A stretch of DNA of 64,000 nt, taken from positions 54,965-118,964 of the forward strand of contig NZ_NPJH01000007.1 of NCBI RefSeq assembly GCF_002251365.1, given 5' to 3'. Source of the stretch: Prevotella sp. P3-122. GTDB taxonomy: Bacteria; Bacteroidota; Bacteroidia; Bacteroidales; Bacteroidaceae. How positions within the stretch are numbered: position 1 is the stretch's first letter; each line of letters starts with the position of its first letter. This document shows positions 17,301 through 25,556 of the stretch, one piece after another. The notes beneath the pieces were generated by a model. That model searched no databases, had not been told where the DNA came from, and was given only the letters and a program-made list of their open reading frames with translations. A program made the translations under genes and the position numbers.

Positions 17301-18094
17301 AGGTTGCTCAGATCGATGTCCTTGATGCCGGTCTCGCTGATGTTGAGTATGGTGATGTTGGGGTTCTTCGACAAGTCGAGCGTCTGCACGTTTGTACCGT
17401 CGATAGACAGGCGCTGCAGGTTTGGGCATCCTGATGGGTCGAGTGTCCTGAGACCCTTGTTGGCCATAGCTCCGAACGACACCAGTTTAGGGTAGTCGGA
17501 GAGGTTGAACGACTGGTCGAGATTTGAGGTCTGCCCCATCTCAAGAAGCATCAGGTTGGGCTTGTTGCCGCCAATCTTGAGAGGTGCTGCGTCGAAGGGG
17601 TTGTCGCTTACCGATATGGCCTGTAGGGCAGGGTAGGCGGAAAGGTCGAGCTGGTGAAGCTCGTTGTGGTCGAGGTTGATATAATAGAGGTTTGGCATCT
17701 CGGCCATCTTCAGGTCGGAGATGTAGCATCCCTCGAAGTTAATGACGGCAATGTTCGATGCGTCGCCATAAATCTTCACAATACCAGATGACGTTACGGT
17801 GCATGTTACCGGTGTTCCTCCATCCCATCCTCCTGTTTCGGTGTTGATAGTTGCCGGGATAAGCTCATGCTCCTCTGGTCCGAAACCGCAGTCTATGTCA
17901 ATATAGTCTGTCTCCTGCTTGAAGCCGCCAAGAAGGATTGTTACCGCAGGTGCTTCAACATCTTGGGTGTTGATGGTGGTCTTGAACTCGATGATAGGCT
18001 CTTGGCTGGCCTGGGCAGATGCCGTCAGCGGCGATAACGCCACAGCCACAACAGCCATAGCCGTGCCGAGCCATCGGGAAATCGTTTTCTTCAT
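14399..18094 (-). CDS. Secreted leucine-rich repeat protein with three LRR blocks and a T9SS-like C-terminal tail
   Basis: 1231 residues. Signal peptide at 1-28 (ends LTASAQA). Three blocks of ~21-residue LRRs (LxxLxLxxNxLTxIDLS pattern; about residues 105-360, 560-735 and 880-1075) alternate with beta-rich segments that resemble each other: each has a verb-like core ending in FLxP/APED and then NDKFPNLxL. The last ~75 residues (VYTAGGALIGKTKVNG to GVYVVRSNG) resemble a type A T9SS sorting domain. It is likely secreted and anchored at the outer membrane, a binding or adhesion protein. It lies 27 nt after the subtilase gene and is probably co-transcribed with it. Confidence 0.85.
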   Translation of the reverse strand: MKKTISRWLGTAMAVVAVALSPLTASAQASQEPIIEFKTTINTQDVEAPAVTILLGGFKQETDYIDIDCGFGPEEHELIPATINTETGGWDGGTPVTCTVTSSGIVKIYGDASNIAVINFEGCYISDLKMAEMPNLYYINLDHNELHQLDLSAYPALQAISVSDNPFDAAPLKIGGNKPNLMLLEMGQTSNLDQSFNLSDYPKLVSFGAMANKGLRTLDPSGCPNLQRLSIDGTNVQTLDLSKNPNITILNISETGIKDIDLSNLKYLQQLYVDHRSASVNAQAKLKKLDVSKNKSLVYLFANGNELTDIDLTNNIYLQQLYIGDNNLTSINLDNNTNLINVMLANNKFTFATLPLPGNWNQYDYYQKNMEIAKTVKVGDVLDYSDKVLREETTTTCAVYYVPEDSAGQVYPLAEEYYTYADGKVTFLMAPEDSVFLAFANDKFPNIQLDKQPLRTDKFKVKTAEDFGKDDMTITVITPVNLAGSDIVMKVGMAGATPDNPKTFYIVDGNGNKKQFKATTDSLPESPNVNIHVASNTAYVYVPQDEVATALAIDNQKLQSINLSMARTLKYLSLTNTGLTDIDLGYNKGLLSLTLTGNNFNTLNIRGVNDAYQKTLLQDINLSNNQLTAVTLNDMGTIHNLNLSNNQLTELSLKDADNMETLDLSNNQLTEVNANYCTLMTDFNIANNNISSITMPSELSLRRFHCENNSLSFANLPLLPNIEEYVYAPQNIITIPVKSPGVDLQDHNINGQTVYTWKNIDGTTLTEGTDYSIVDGMTRFLDPIIGKSVYCEMTNELFPGLTLTTTKVQAAEMPKNKIASFTTLADGTATMILRAKEPTIICIDWKGAGMAVETYSVSDDILTTEIKTYANSNCAIYSYDDNCPLYVLNITGAKLADVDLSNMKNLVLAAVINAGIDAIKLPDTNTLTELKLDYNNFTSIDLSRYAAQLGLLSMNNNQLTAFDATGMDNLFSLSLANNALSSVKLNAPSVWNVELSGNQLESIDLTNLPNLYQLFLSNNRLKTIDLSKNTGLRILHIDYNRFTYSTLPIPNALYGSYQYGNQERIDIVPDANGIVDLASEATVDGTPSTFRWFVGDPWYDENTGELTGEELYVDEEYNVKDGITTFHKPITDVVCAILNDKFPNLTILTNPVDITSTLGIDGVSAGNEVEVSATDRWITVKAATPTEAAVYTAGGALIGKTKVNGTASVKVPSAGVYVVRSNGTATKIAVD

Positions 18095-18121
18095 GTTGCT
18101 GATATTTATTTGTTTATGTTA

Positions 18122-20467
18122 TTATTTCACGAGAATACACTTTGACAGCTTGCCGTTGGCACGTATTACGTATGAGCCTTTGGGGAAGGCTGACAGGTCT
18201 ACTGTAGCCTCGTCACCGTTGGCAGTTACGGTGGCCACGCTGTTTCCAGACATTGCGAATGCCTCTACCTTGAGCTGCTTCTCGCCTGCTACGAACACCT
18301 TCACCTTACGGTCGCCAACAGCTGTTGCCACGAGACGGTTGTTGTCCGATTGCAGATTTCTGATGCCGGTATTGTCGCCCTTACGGCGCAGCACCTCCTT
18401 AATGCCCTCGTAGGCATCTATCTTGCCAGCTCCAATTTGTGCAGGGTCAGCCTTGCGCAGGGCATCGTCAATTACGGATGTCTTGCTGATGATGTCCTTT
18501 ATCTGGTCCATGGTGAGCGTTGGGTCAGCCTCAAGCCATAGAGCTATGATACCCGATACTACAGGACATGCCATGGAAGTACCGGCTGACCATGCGTATG
18601 GGTCTTTGGTATCTGTCAGGGCAACGGCAGACAACAGCGTGTCGGCATCGGCCAGGCCAATAGCCTGCATATAGTATCTGTTCATGGAAGACACAACGAA
18701 CGCACCAGGTGCGAGCACGTGGGGTAGGGTGCGCCCGTCGATAAGCGTGCCATACGAGGAGAGCGGTGTCACCTCGCCACGCACAACATCGCTTCCAGGC
18801 TGGCTGTAGGCATATCCGTCGAGCTGTGCCCAGCTGTCGGTAGTGCTGTATGAGCCTACGCATAGAGTACCCATGGCTGTTGCCATGTCGCTGACTGAGC
18901 CGTCGGCCGTTCCGTCATCCCATCCTGCTATGCCGTTGTTGTCGAAGGTAGCGGTATAGGTAGCGGCATAGCCGTCAACGCGCTGTCCGTCCTCACCGAC
19001 AATCTCAAAACCTAAGCGGTACTTATGGTTGGCGTTGGTTTCAGGATTGTCAATTACATAGACGTCAATGGTAGCATACCTACGCATGCTTACGGAGTCT
19101 ACGGTCCAGCTCATTCCTACATAGCCGCTGAAATACTTGTCGAACGATGTGTCAAGGATGTCGGTATCATATTGCTTGAAATTCGAGGAGCACCAGTACT
19201 GCCATACGCCATTGTTTGCCTCATCAGTCATTGGTACCTCAAATCTCTTTATAATGGTGTTGCGTTCTGTATTGCAGATGACAGCCTGTATCTTAAACGC
19301 CTTGGTATCGTTGCCGTAGAAGTCCATCTGACCATAGCGAATGTATGCTTTGTTGCCTCCTTCGACGGAGTGCTCATCACCCTCGATGAACGACCTCAGA
19401 GTGGTGTCATCAGCTACAAACGTCTTGTGGACGGCCATCTTCAGGTTACCCTCGTTACCGGAGGCAAGGACTATCTTGGCATTCAGCTCCTCGGCAAGGA
19501 TGTCGAAGAACTGGCATATCACACCCTTGCCGTCGTGGGTGCCCTGGTTGGTACCGAGGGAAAGGTTTATGACAACGGGCTTTTTCACATAGTCCGCATA
19601 CATGGCAAGGTCCTCAACGGCCTTGGCTATCTGTATGTCGGTAAGTGAGCTGCACGATGACGCTATGATGTCGGCATCTGTAGCCACACCGTAATACGGG
19701 TTGGACGTGTTGTCCTCGATAGTCGCGCTATGCATGTCATCGCCTGCCAGCAGGGCAGCCTTGGTGGCACCCTTGTATCCTCCGGCCATGATACCCATGG
19801 TGTGTGTACCATGATAGGTGGAGTTGTTGTCAGTGGTGTATTTTGCTATCAGTTCCGGAGTATTGTATGACGTTATCTTCAGATAGTCGTCATAGCTTGT
19901 GAAGTTGTTGTTGATAGCCACGGTCTCAAAATATTTCACCCTGCTCTGGCCATTCTCGTCCTTGAAGTTGATGTGGTTGATGTCGAAGCCGTTGTCTACA
20001 ATACCGCACACAACATCCTTGCCCGTGTAAGCCTTGCTCAGGCCTATTCCCTGCTGGACCTTGTCCACCCCGGTAGCCTCACGCACGTACTTCATGTGCT
20101 GCATGACATCCCTTTCGAGCTGTATGGCATTGAAGCTCTTCAGCGATGCTACTCTCTCAACATCGTCGAGAGGGATGGCAATGAAGGCAAACCCAAAACT
20201 TGTACGTATGACGTTTACGCCCTGAGCCCTGAGGTCGTCCTCGGTTACGCCATCGCTGAGTTTGGCAATGGCGAGAACGCTCGATGCCGGCACGCCGACG
20301 TCCTGTTTAATCTTACGCAATCCCTTCGCCAAGGCAAATGCCGAGGGATTCTTCTGCTCCAAGCGCAGCTTGCGTAGTGTGGCCTGACTCGACAGGTCGA
20401 GCTTCGACTGAGCCGACACTGACAAAGTGGCCATAAGCAAGGCTGCTGACAGTAGTTGTCTTTTCAT
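18122..20467 (-). CDS. Secreted S8 subtilisin-like serine protease with T9SS-like tail
   Basis: 781 residues. Signal peptide MKRQLLSAALLMATLSVSAQ, then a propeptide-like region (about 25-125, with SVLAIAKLSDG), then the S8 domain with the full triad: Asp158 (GIVDNGFD), His219 (YHGTHTMGIMAGG) and Ser631 (AGTSMACP). An insertion of about 250 residues with a beta-rich jelly-roll character separates His from Ser. The C-terminus (LKVEAFAMSGNSV, then KGSYVIRANGK) looks like a type A sorting tail. Likely exported and surface-bound, degrading protein outside the cell. It precedes the LRR gene by 27 nt. Confidence 0.93.
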   Translation of the reverse strand: MKRQLLSAALLMATLSVSAQSKLDLSSQATLRKLRLEQKNPSAFALAKGLRKIKQDVGVPASSVLAIAKLSDGVTEDDLRAQGVNVIRTSFGFAFIAIPLDDVERVASLKSFNAIQLERDVMQHMKYVREATGVDKVQQGIGLSKAYTGKDVVCGIVDNGFDINHINFKDENGQSRVKYFETVAINNNFTSYDDYLKITSYNTPELIAKYTTDNNSTYHGTHTMGIMAGGYKGATKAALLAGDDMHSATIEDNTSNPYYGVATDADIIASSCSSLTDIQIAKAVEDLAMYADYVKKPVVINLSLGTNQGTHDGKGVICQFFDILAEELNAKIVLASGNEGNLKMAVHKTFVADDTTLRSFIEGDEHSVEGGNKAYIRYGQMDFYGNDTKAFKIQAVICNTERNTIIKRFEVPMTDEANNGVWQYWCSSNFKQYDTDILDTSFDKYFSGYVGMSWTVDSVSMRRYATIDVYVIDNPETNANHKYRLGFEIVGEDGQRVDGYAATYTATFDNNGIAGWDDGTADGSVSDMATAMGTLCVGSYSTTDSWAQLDGYAYSQPGSDVVRGEVTPLSSYGTLIDGRTLPHVLAPGAFVVSSMNRYYMQAIGLADADTLLSAVALTDTKDPYAWSAGTSMACPVVSGIIALWLEADPTLTMDQIKDIISKTSVIDDALRKADPAQIGAGKIDAYEGIKEVLRRKGDNTGIRNLQSDNNRLVATAVGDRKVKVFVAGEKQLKVEAFAMSGNSVATVTANGDEATVDLSAFPKGSYVIRANGKLSKCILVK

Positions 20468-20515
20468 AATTTATTGTTATTGATGATATTATTGTTATTA
20501 TTATGAAACGTAAAA

Positions 20516-20553
20516 GGGGAATTGGCAGAGATTTCACTCTTCTGCCAATACCC
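20516..20553 (-). terminator. Terminator downstream of the 995-residue protein gene
   Basis: A stem ATTGGCAGA (20521-20529) with its complement (20541-20549), extendable by a GGG/CCC pair with one bulge. On the - strand it is followed by CCCCTTTTACG. Confidence 0.65.
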
Positions 20554-20597
20554 ACTTTACTTTAAGAAGTTGTTATCAACATTAATAATCATTAGGA

Positions 20598-23585
20598 TTA
20601 CTTTGTAACGGCAACCTTCTTGCCGTTGACGATATATATACCCTTGGTCAGTTTGCTGTTGCCAAGCTCCACTCCCTGGAGGTTGTATACCTTGCCATTG
20701 TTGCTGAATATATTACCGATGTTGCCGATGCCAGTCTCTATTTCAGGGACAATATTTACTACAGCCTCGTTATCGACAGAAACAGTTATCACGCCATCCT
20801 GTGCATGGTACTCCTCGTCACCAACTTTTACGGCTATTGCACTCTCGTCAGCAGGCTTGATAACCACTGTTGCCTTACAGTCAGCCAACACCTGTACAGC
20901 CTCGCTCCAGTTTGTTGTCTCAACACCGTTGACGGTTATAGAGGCAACATCTGTTGCGCTGACCTTCTCGCTCAGAATCACCGAGACATTGTAGACAGAT
21001 GGCTCGCTTGCGAGATACATCTTTATGTATGAGTCTGAGGCCAGGGTGTTGAATACATAGTATGTTGCGCCAGTGTAGGCAGGAGCAACCTTGGTGTCGT
21101 TGAGGAATACGGTCATGTATGTTGAGCCGTATGCGCTCAGCTGCATAGGAACATCTCCCTCGTAGAACATAGCCTCATTCTCACCAGTCTGCAAGTTGAG
21201 GGTCGAGCGGTCGTTCCATGTAATCTGTGGAGCACCATACGTAGTAGCGGATGCATCGTCAACCCACACGGTAAGTTTCTGGTCGCGGTTGATAACGGCA
21301 GACTCAACGTTGATGACCATGCCGTCTGTAACAGTTATAGAATAACCGCCATTATAATCTTTCGATACCGCATTTCCGTCAGCAGTCACGGAGATGATAT
21401 AGCAGCCGGTGTTTGGCTTGATGTAGAGGTTGGGGTTATTGTCGTTCACCTCAATCTTGTTGTCCACGATGGTAAGTGGCATGTTGTTGTCGTAGGAGGC
21501 ATTGAATACCTTCACGTTGTCAGCGTTGTCAATGTTGACAGTTGCCGTCAGAGTCTTGTACTTAGTTGCTGTAATGCTGATAACAGTAGCGGAAGAAATC
21601 TCACCTGTATACTCGGTATTGAAGTACTGTGTCACATCGTTTACGGTAAACGAGGTAACGTTGTAGTCGGTCTTGTTAAGTTTGACTGTAATCTTCTTTC
21701 CAGTCTTTATGTTCACGCCGTCCGTTGTAGCGAAGTCAGCAACGTTATATGGTGTGCCGTCGAGGAGAAGCTCGCTGACGCAGCCCTCAGCCTCACCATT
21801 GTATACCAGCTTCAGGTTGACAGTCTCTACCTGGGTAGCGTCAGCCTCAGTAATCTCTATGTCTGTATCACCGTTTACGTTTACAACAAACGCACCGTCA
21901 GTAGCCTCTATGGTCTCGTCACCAACCTTTACCACAATGCTTCCTGCAACAGCAGGCTCAATGGTAATGGTCTTTGCGGCATCGTTCAGGATTTCCACAC
22001 CCTCGCTCCAGTTGGCCAAAGCCTGTCCGTTGCACTTAACGGCTGCCACGTCGGCCGCACTCACGAGAAGCCCCAGCTTGAAGTTAACCTTGTAGGTCTC
22101 GGGCAAGGAGGCGAGGTAAACCTTCATGTAGTCTCCATTGTTGAGGGTATTGATTTGATATGAAGTACCGCCGCTATATAATGGAGCAAGCTTGGTGTCG
22201 TTGAGGAACACGCTCTGGTACTGTGACGAGAAGGAGCTGAACTGCATGGGCACGTCCTTGTCCTTGTTGAAGTTGATGATGTTCTCGCCTGTCGAGAGCT
22301 TGTGGGTGGAGCGGTCATTGAAAGTAAGGGTAGGAATGCCGTATTCGGATGTTATGGCAGTAACGTCATCAACCCATATAGTGAGGACATCCTCACGCTT
22401 CGAGGCCTCGGTAGTGATGTTGATAACCATTCCGTCGGCAACAGTAACGAAGTAGGCACCATTATAGTCGGCTGTTCTCTCCTCTTCGCCCACTTTGAAC
22501 GATGTTATGCTGCATCCTGATGCAGGCTTGAAGTATAGGTTGGCATTCCTCTCTGAGAGAGTTATGGTGTTGCCCTCCAGTGTCAATGGGTTGCCGTCAT
22601 CGTAAGTGTTATTGAACACAGAGATGTTGTTTGGGTCATCAATATTTACAGTTGCTGTAACGTTGCCGTATTTATGCGCGTCTATTTTGATGACTGTTGC
22701 CGATGTGATATTGAAGCTGTAGGTGCCGTAGAAATTCTGGTTTTGGTCATTTACGGTAAAGGAGTCGTACTTGTAGTCCTGTGTGTTTCCGCTTACCACA
22801 ACGCTCTTTCCTGCTGGCAGCTCAACACCCTCCTGACTCAGGCATTGTGCAAGGTCTACGGTCTCGCCATCGGCTGTTACAGAAGTGATGAAACCGTTGG
22901 CCTTAATAGCATCTGCATATTCAATCCTGAAATTGTAGGTCATGTCCTCAGGGTATGCTGTCTGAATATCCAGAACGCTATTGCTGTTGCCATCGAGGTT
23001 TACAGTATAGGAGTTGTAATTAATGGCTATTGGGGTATCGTTGAAAGTTACGGAGTAGAAAGATGTGCCATAATTTCTGGGAGATATATAAAGCGTGTTC
23101 TCCAACTGTGGATTGTATTTCACAACCTGCTCGTTCTCAGTAAGAGTGACGTACGAATTGGAACCGCTGCGCTGTATCTGAACCTGGTCGGGATGGTCGC
23201 ACTTCACTATTACAGATGCTGTACGGAACTCCTCCTCTGTAGATGTAGTTATAGTCCAGGTAGCTCCATCGTCGGCAGAGCTTGGATAAATGTTACATTC
23301 ACTAAGGGCGTTTACATACTCTTTGTTGCCGTTGGATTTTGTTACGGCAGTCAGCAGTGCGTTATTGACAGCCTTGACGTTAATCGTCGGATAATAACCG
23401 TATTGTGTCGGCTCAAGCTCTATTTCGTTGTTACCCGCAACCATTGTCTGAGCAACATAATTAACCTGAACAGACACTTTGTCAGGATCATCGATGTTTA
23501 GTGTCACCTTAATGTTCTGGGCATTGGCCGTAAAGCCTATCATGCTCAGGAGCATAAGCAACATAATGTTGTAGAATTGTCTCAT
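20598..23585 (-). CDS. Secreted protein with a tandem ~365-residue duplication and T9SS-like tail, function unknown
   Basis: 995 residues, not recognised by family. Signal peptide ends near residue 22 (FTANAQ). Residues about 216-580 and 588-948 are two copies of one beta-rich unit; matched landmarks are YDSFTVND/VTSFTVND, ATVNIDDPNNISVFN/ATVNIDNADNVKVFN, TFNDRSTHKLSTGEN/TWNDRSTLNLQTGEN, VFLNDTKLAP/VFLNDTKVAP and NWSEGVEIL/NWSEAVQVL. The N-terminal 215 residues contain a third, diverged fragment. The last ~35 residues (YNLQGVELG, GIYIVNGKKV) form a sorting-type tail. Probable surface or secreted adhesin or binding protein. Promoter and terminator seem its own. Confidence 0.8.
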   Translation of the reverse strand: MRQFYNIMLLMLLSMIGFTANAQNIKVTLNIDDPDKVSVQVNYVAQTMVAGNNEIELEPTQYGYYPTINVKAVNNALLTAVTKSNGNKEYVNALSECNIYPSSADDGATWTITTSTEEEFRTASVIVKCDHPDQVQIQRSGSNSYVTLTENEQVVKYNPQLENTLYISPRNYGTSFYSVTFNDTPIAINYNSYTVNLDGNSNSVLDIQTAYPEDMTYNFRIEYADAIKANGFITSVTADGETVDLAQCLSQEGVELPAGKSVVVSGNTQDYKYDSFTVNDQNQNFYGTYSFNITSATVIKIDAHKYGNVTATVNIDDPNNISVFNNTYDDGNPLTLEGNTITLSERNANLYFKPASGCSITSFKVGEEERTADYNGAYFVTVADGMVINITTEASKREDVLTIWVDDVTAITSEYGIPTLTFNDRSTHKLSTGENIINFNKDKDVPMQFSSFSSQYQSVFLNDTKLAPLYSGGTSYQINTLNNGDYMKVYLASLPETYKVNFKLGLLVSAADVAAVKCNGQALANWSEGVEILNDAAKTITIEPAVAGSIVVKVGDETIEATDGAFVVNVNGDTDIEITEADATQVETVNLKLVYNGEAEGCVSELLLDGTPYNVADFATTDGVNIKTGKKITVKLNKTDYNVTSFTVNDVTQYFNTEYTGEISSATVISITATKYKTLTATVNIDNADNVKVFNASYDNNMPLTIVDNKIEVNDNNPNLYIKPNTGCYIISVTADGNAVSKDYNGGYSITVTDGMVINVESAVINRDQKLTVWVDDASATTYGAPQITWNDRSTLNLQTGENEAMFYEGDVPMQLSAYGSTYMTVFLNDTKVAPAYTGATYYVFNTLASDSYIKMYLASEPSVYNVSVILSEKVSATDVASITVNGVETTNWSEAVQVLADCKATVVIKPADESAIAVKVGDEEYHAQDGVITVSVDNEAVVNIVPEIETGIGNIGNIFSNNGKVYNLQGVELGNSKLTKGIYIVNGKKVAVTK

Positions 23586-23881
23586 AAAACCTTAATTTTA
23601 TTTGTGTATTAATAATAAATAGTTGTAACTTGTTGAAGGTAAGAGCCTGATACCATATACTCGTAGATATTGTAACATGTGTAATCTGTCGGTATGTTAG
23701 TTATCAAGAATACCAAAAGCCGTGCAAAGTTATAACAAATAGTACAATTATGAGTAATTTATTCAATAAATCTTCGGTTTTGCACAATAAATAATAATGA
23801 AAACAAAGCAAATAGGCGAAATTTGGATAATCTCGCCTATTTATTTTGAATGTTGAAAACGCATCAGGTTGGTGGGGCTGA
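23586..23881 (-). other. Intergenic: terminator of the endonuclease gene and promoter of the 995-residue protein gene
   Basis: No gene is seen. A stem AAATAGGCGA (23810-23819) with TCGCCTATTT (23833-23842), followed on the - strand by GCTTTGTTTTC, should terminate the endonuclease transcript. A -7 box TAACTTTG lies at 23732-23725 (- strand) without a clear -33, implying a leader near 130 nt for the downstream gene. Confidence 0.6.
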
Positions 23882-25513
23882 CTATTTTACGACCACCTTT
23901 CTTCCACCTATTATATATATACCCTTACGGAGTCCGCTTGTTATGGTTTGTCCGTTCTTGTATACTCCAACACGTCTGCCATCAACCGAATATACGACGC
24001 AGCTGCCATTAGTAGTGGCATCGTTGTCAATAACACCTATAGAGCTGGTGGCCTTGCGCTTGTAGAGCGATACAGGTTGCTGTCCCGACGAGTAGCATGC
24101 AAATCGCGGACTACCGCTATTGTACCTTATCGTCCGGTTGGTATATTTGTTGTTCTGAATGTCAGCATATCCGTCCGTTATGCTTATTGTCCACTGTTCC
24201 GTTGCGCCTGTTACCGTCTCAGCAGTTTTTAGGGCGTTGTCGGATGATGGAAGCGAGAGGTAAACATTAGACTTTGTGTCATAAATAGTGTATGCACCCG
24301 GTTCGCCGCCAAGCAACAGCTCGTGCGGCATGCCGTCGGCGTTAACCTCGGTAGTAATCTGGTCGTTGCTTATGGTCACGCTTGTATAGCTATAGGCCTT
24401 GCCAGACGAAATCATGTCTGCGAGGGCATAGCCTTTGGTTTCGGTCTCGTATACGAGCAGGCAGTGTGCTCCACTCTGTATTTCACTGTTGTCAGTTACC
24501 TTGACGTAGGTCTGCTCACCCTCTATTGGGTCAGGATTAGGGTCTGGGTCTGGGTCTGGGTCTGGCTCCGGGTCTGGATTAGGCTCCGGGTCAGGTGTTA
24601 CCTCTGCATCGTAATTGTCGTAAGAGAATGCGATGTCGGTCTTGTTGCCCCATACATACTGCTCCAGTCCCGGGTAGTCGACGTATGGATTTCTGTTTCC
24701 CTGTATCTTGTATACGGCATTGTTGCGGTCTATCTCCTTCTGGCTTACGGGGTCGTTGGCAGCCCATCGGAGGAGCATGTCTATGGCCCATTGTGTGTAT
24801 GCAGGGTATGAGTTGCCCGCAAGCATGGGACTGCTCCATGATGACACTTTCGACTCATAGCATGTTACCATGTAGAAGTATATGCGCGCAAAGTCACCCT
24901 TGTATTCGTCGTTTGGCTCGAAAACGGTTCCTGAGTATCCTGGTGTGGTACATGAGCCCACCTTGCTGAAGCCTCCGTTCGACTTGTAGCTGTCGCCATT
25001 AGTCTCGCCAAAGGGGTAGTTGCTGCGCCGGTTGTTCACATAGCCGTCTGTAGGGATTACATGGAAGAGGTCGGAGTTCATCGGTGACGCGTTACCAAAC
25101 CAGCTCTTTGGAAACGAATGTTCACGGTTGAACATATCGCCCTCGCCAGAGTAGTTGCCGGAATGGTCTTTGTCGGGGTCGAAATTTGTTATGTTCGAGT
25201 ACATGTCCCATATCTTGCCGTCGGGGCGCAGGTCAGTAGACTTATAACATTCAAACAGGTCACTATAGCTTTTTACGCTCGGCGACTTGATTATATCATA
25301 CAGGGCCGTCTTGAGACTCTTGCCCTTGTTGCCGTCGGCGCTCTGGTAGTACGTGCCAGTACCGTTTGGCTGTGCCCAAGTCAATGCTGATGTGAGGAAC
25401 AGCAAAAGGGTAGTGACGACACAGGCTTTTCTGCCTGGCCATTCTCTTGTGCTCGCACCTGTCATGGAATTGGCATGGCAGGAAAAGGTTTGATGTAATT
25501 CTTTGTTGTTCAT
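23882..25513 (-). CDS. Secreted endonuclease I (EndA/NucM family) with T9SS-like tail
   Basis: 543 residues. A hydrophobic signal segment (about 30-47, ending LTWAQ) precedes an endonuclease I domain (about 55-300) with the His-containing FNREHSFPKSWFG (H132) and the downstream HVIPTDGYVNNRRSNYPFG, both hallmarks of this beta-beta-alpha-metal nuclease family. Then comes an Asp/Glu-Pro linker of PDPEP repeats (encoded at 24528-24595), a beta-rich domain, and a sorting tail (YSVDGRRVG, GIYIIGGRK). It likely cleaves extracellular DNA or RNA. Start choice: ATG 25513 or the in-frame ATG 25465 (MTGAST), which suits the signal peptide and a possible -7 box at 25523-25516 better. Confidence 0.88.
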   Translation of the reverse strand: MNNKELHQTFSCHANSMTGASTREWPGRKACVVTTLLLFLTSALTWAQPNGTGTYYQSADGNKGKSLKTALYDIIKSPSVKSYSDLFECYKSTDLRPDGKIWDMYSNITNFDPDKDHSGNYSGEGDMFNREHSFPKSWFGNASPMNSDLFHVIPTDGYVNNRRSNYPFGETNGDSYKSNGGFSKVGSCTTPGYSGTVFEPNDEYKGDFARIYFYMVTCYESKVSSWSSPMLAGNSYPAYTQWAIDMLLRWAANDPVSQKEIDRNNAVYKIQGNRNPYVDYPGLEQYVWGNKTDIAFSYDNYDAEVTPDPEPNPDPEPDPDPDPDPNPDPIEGEQTYVKVTDNSEIQSGAHCLLVYETETKGYALADMISSGKAYSYTSVTISNDQITTEVNADGMPHELLLGGEPGAYTIYDTKSNVYLSLPSSDNALKTAETVTGATEQWTISITDGYADIQNNKYTNRTIRYNSGSPRFACYSSGQQPVSLYKRKATSSIGVIDNDATTNGSCVVYSVDGRRVGVYKNGQTITSGLRKGIYIIGGRKVVVK

Positions 25514-25556
25514 TACAAATATATTTTGTTGGTTTATGCCTGTATTGCAGTATTTT

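Noticed and set aside
24528..24595. GGGTCT repeats as a regulatory repeat
   Set aside because: They lie in frame in the endonuclease gene and encode the Asp/Glu-Pro linker.
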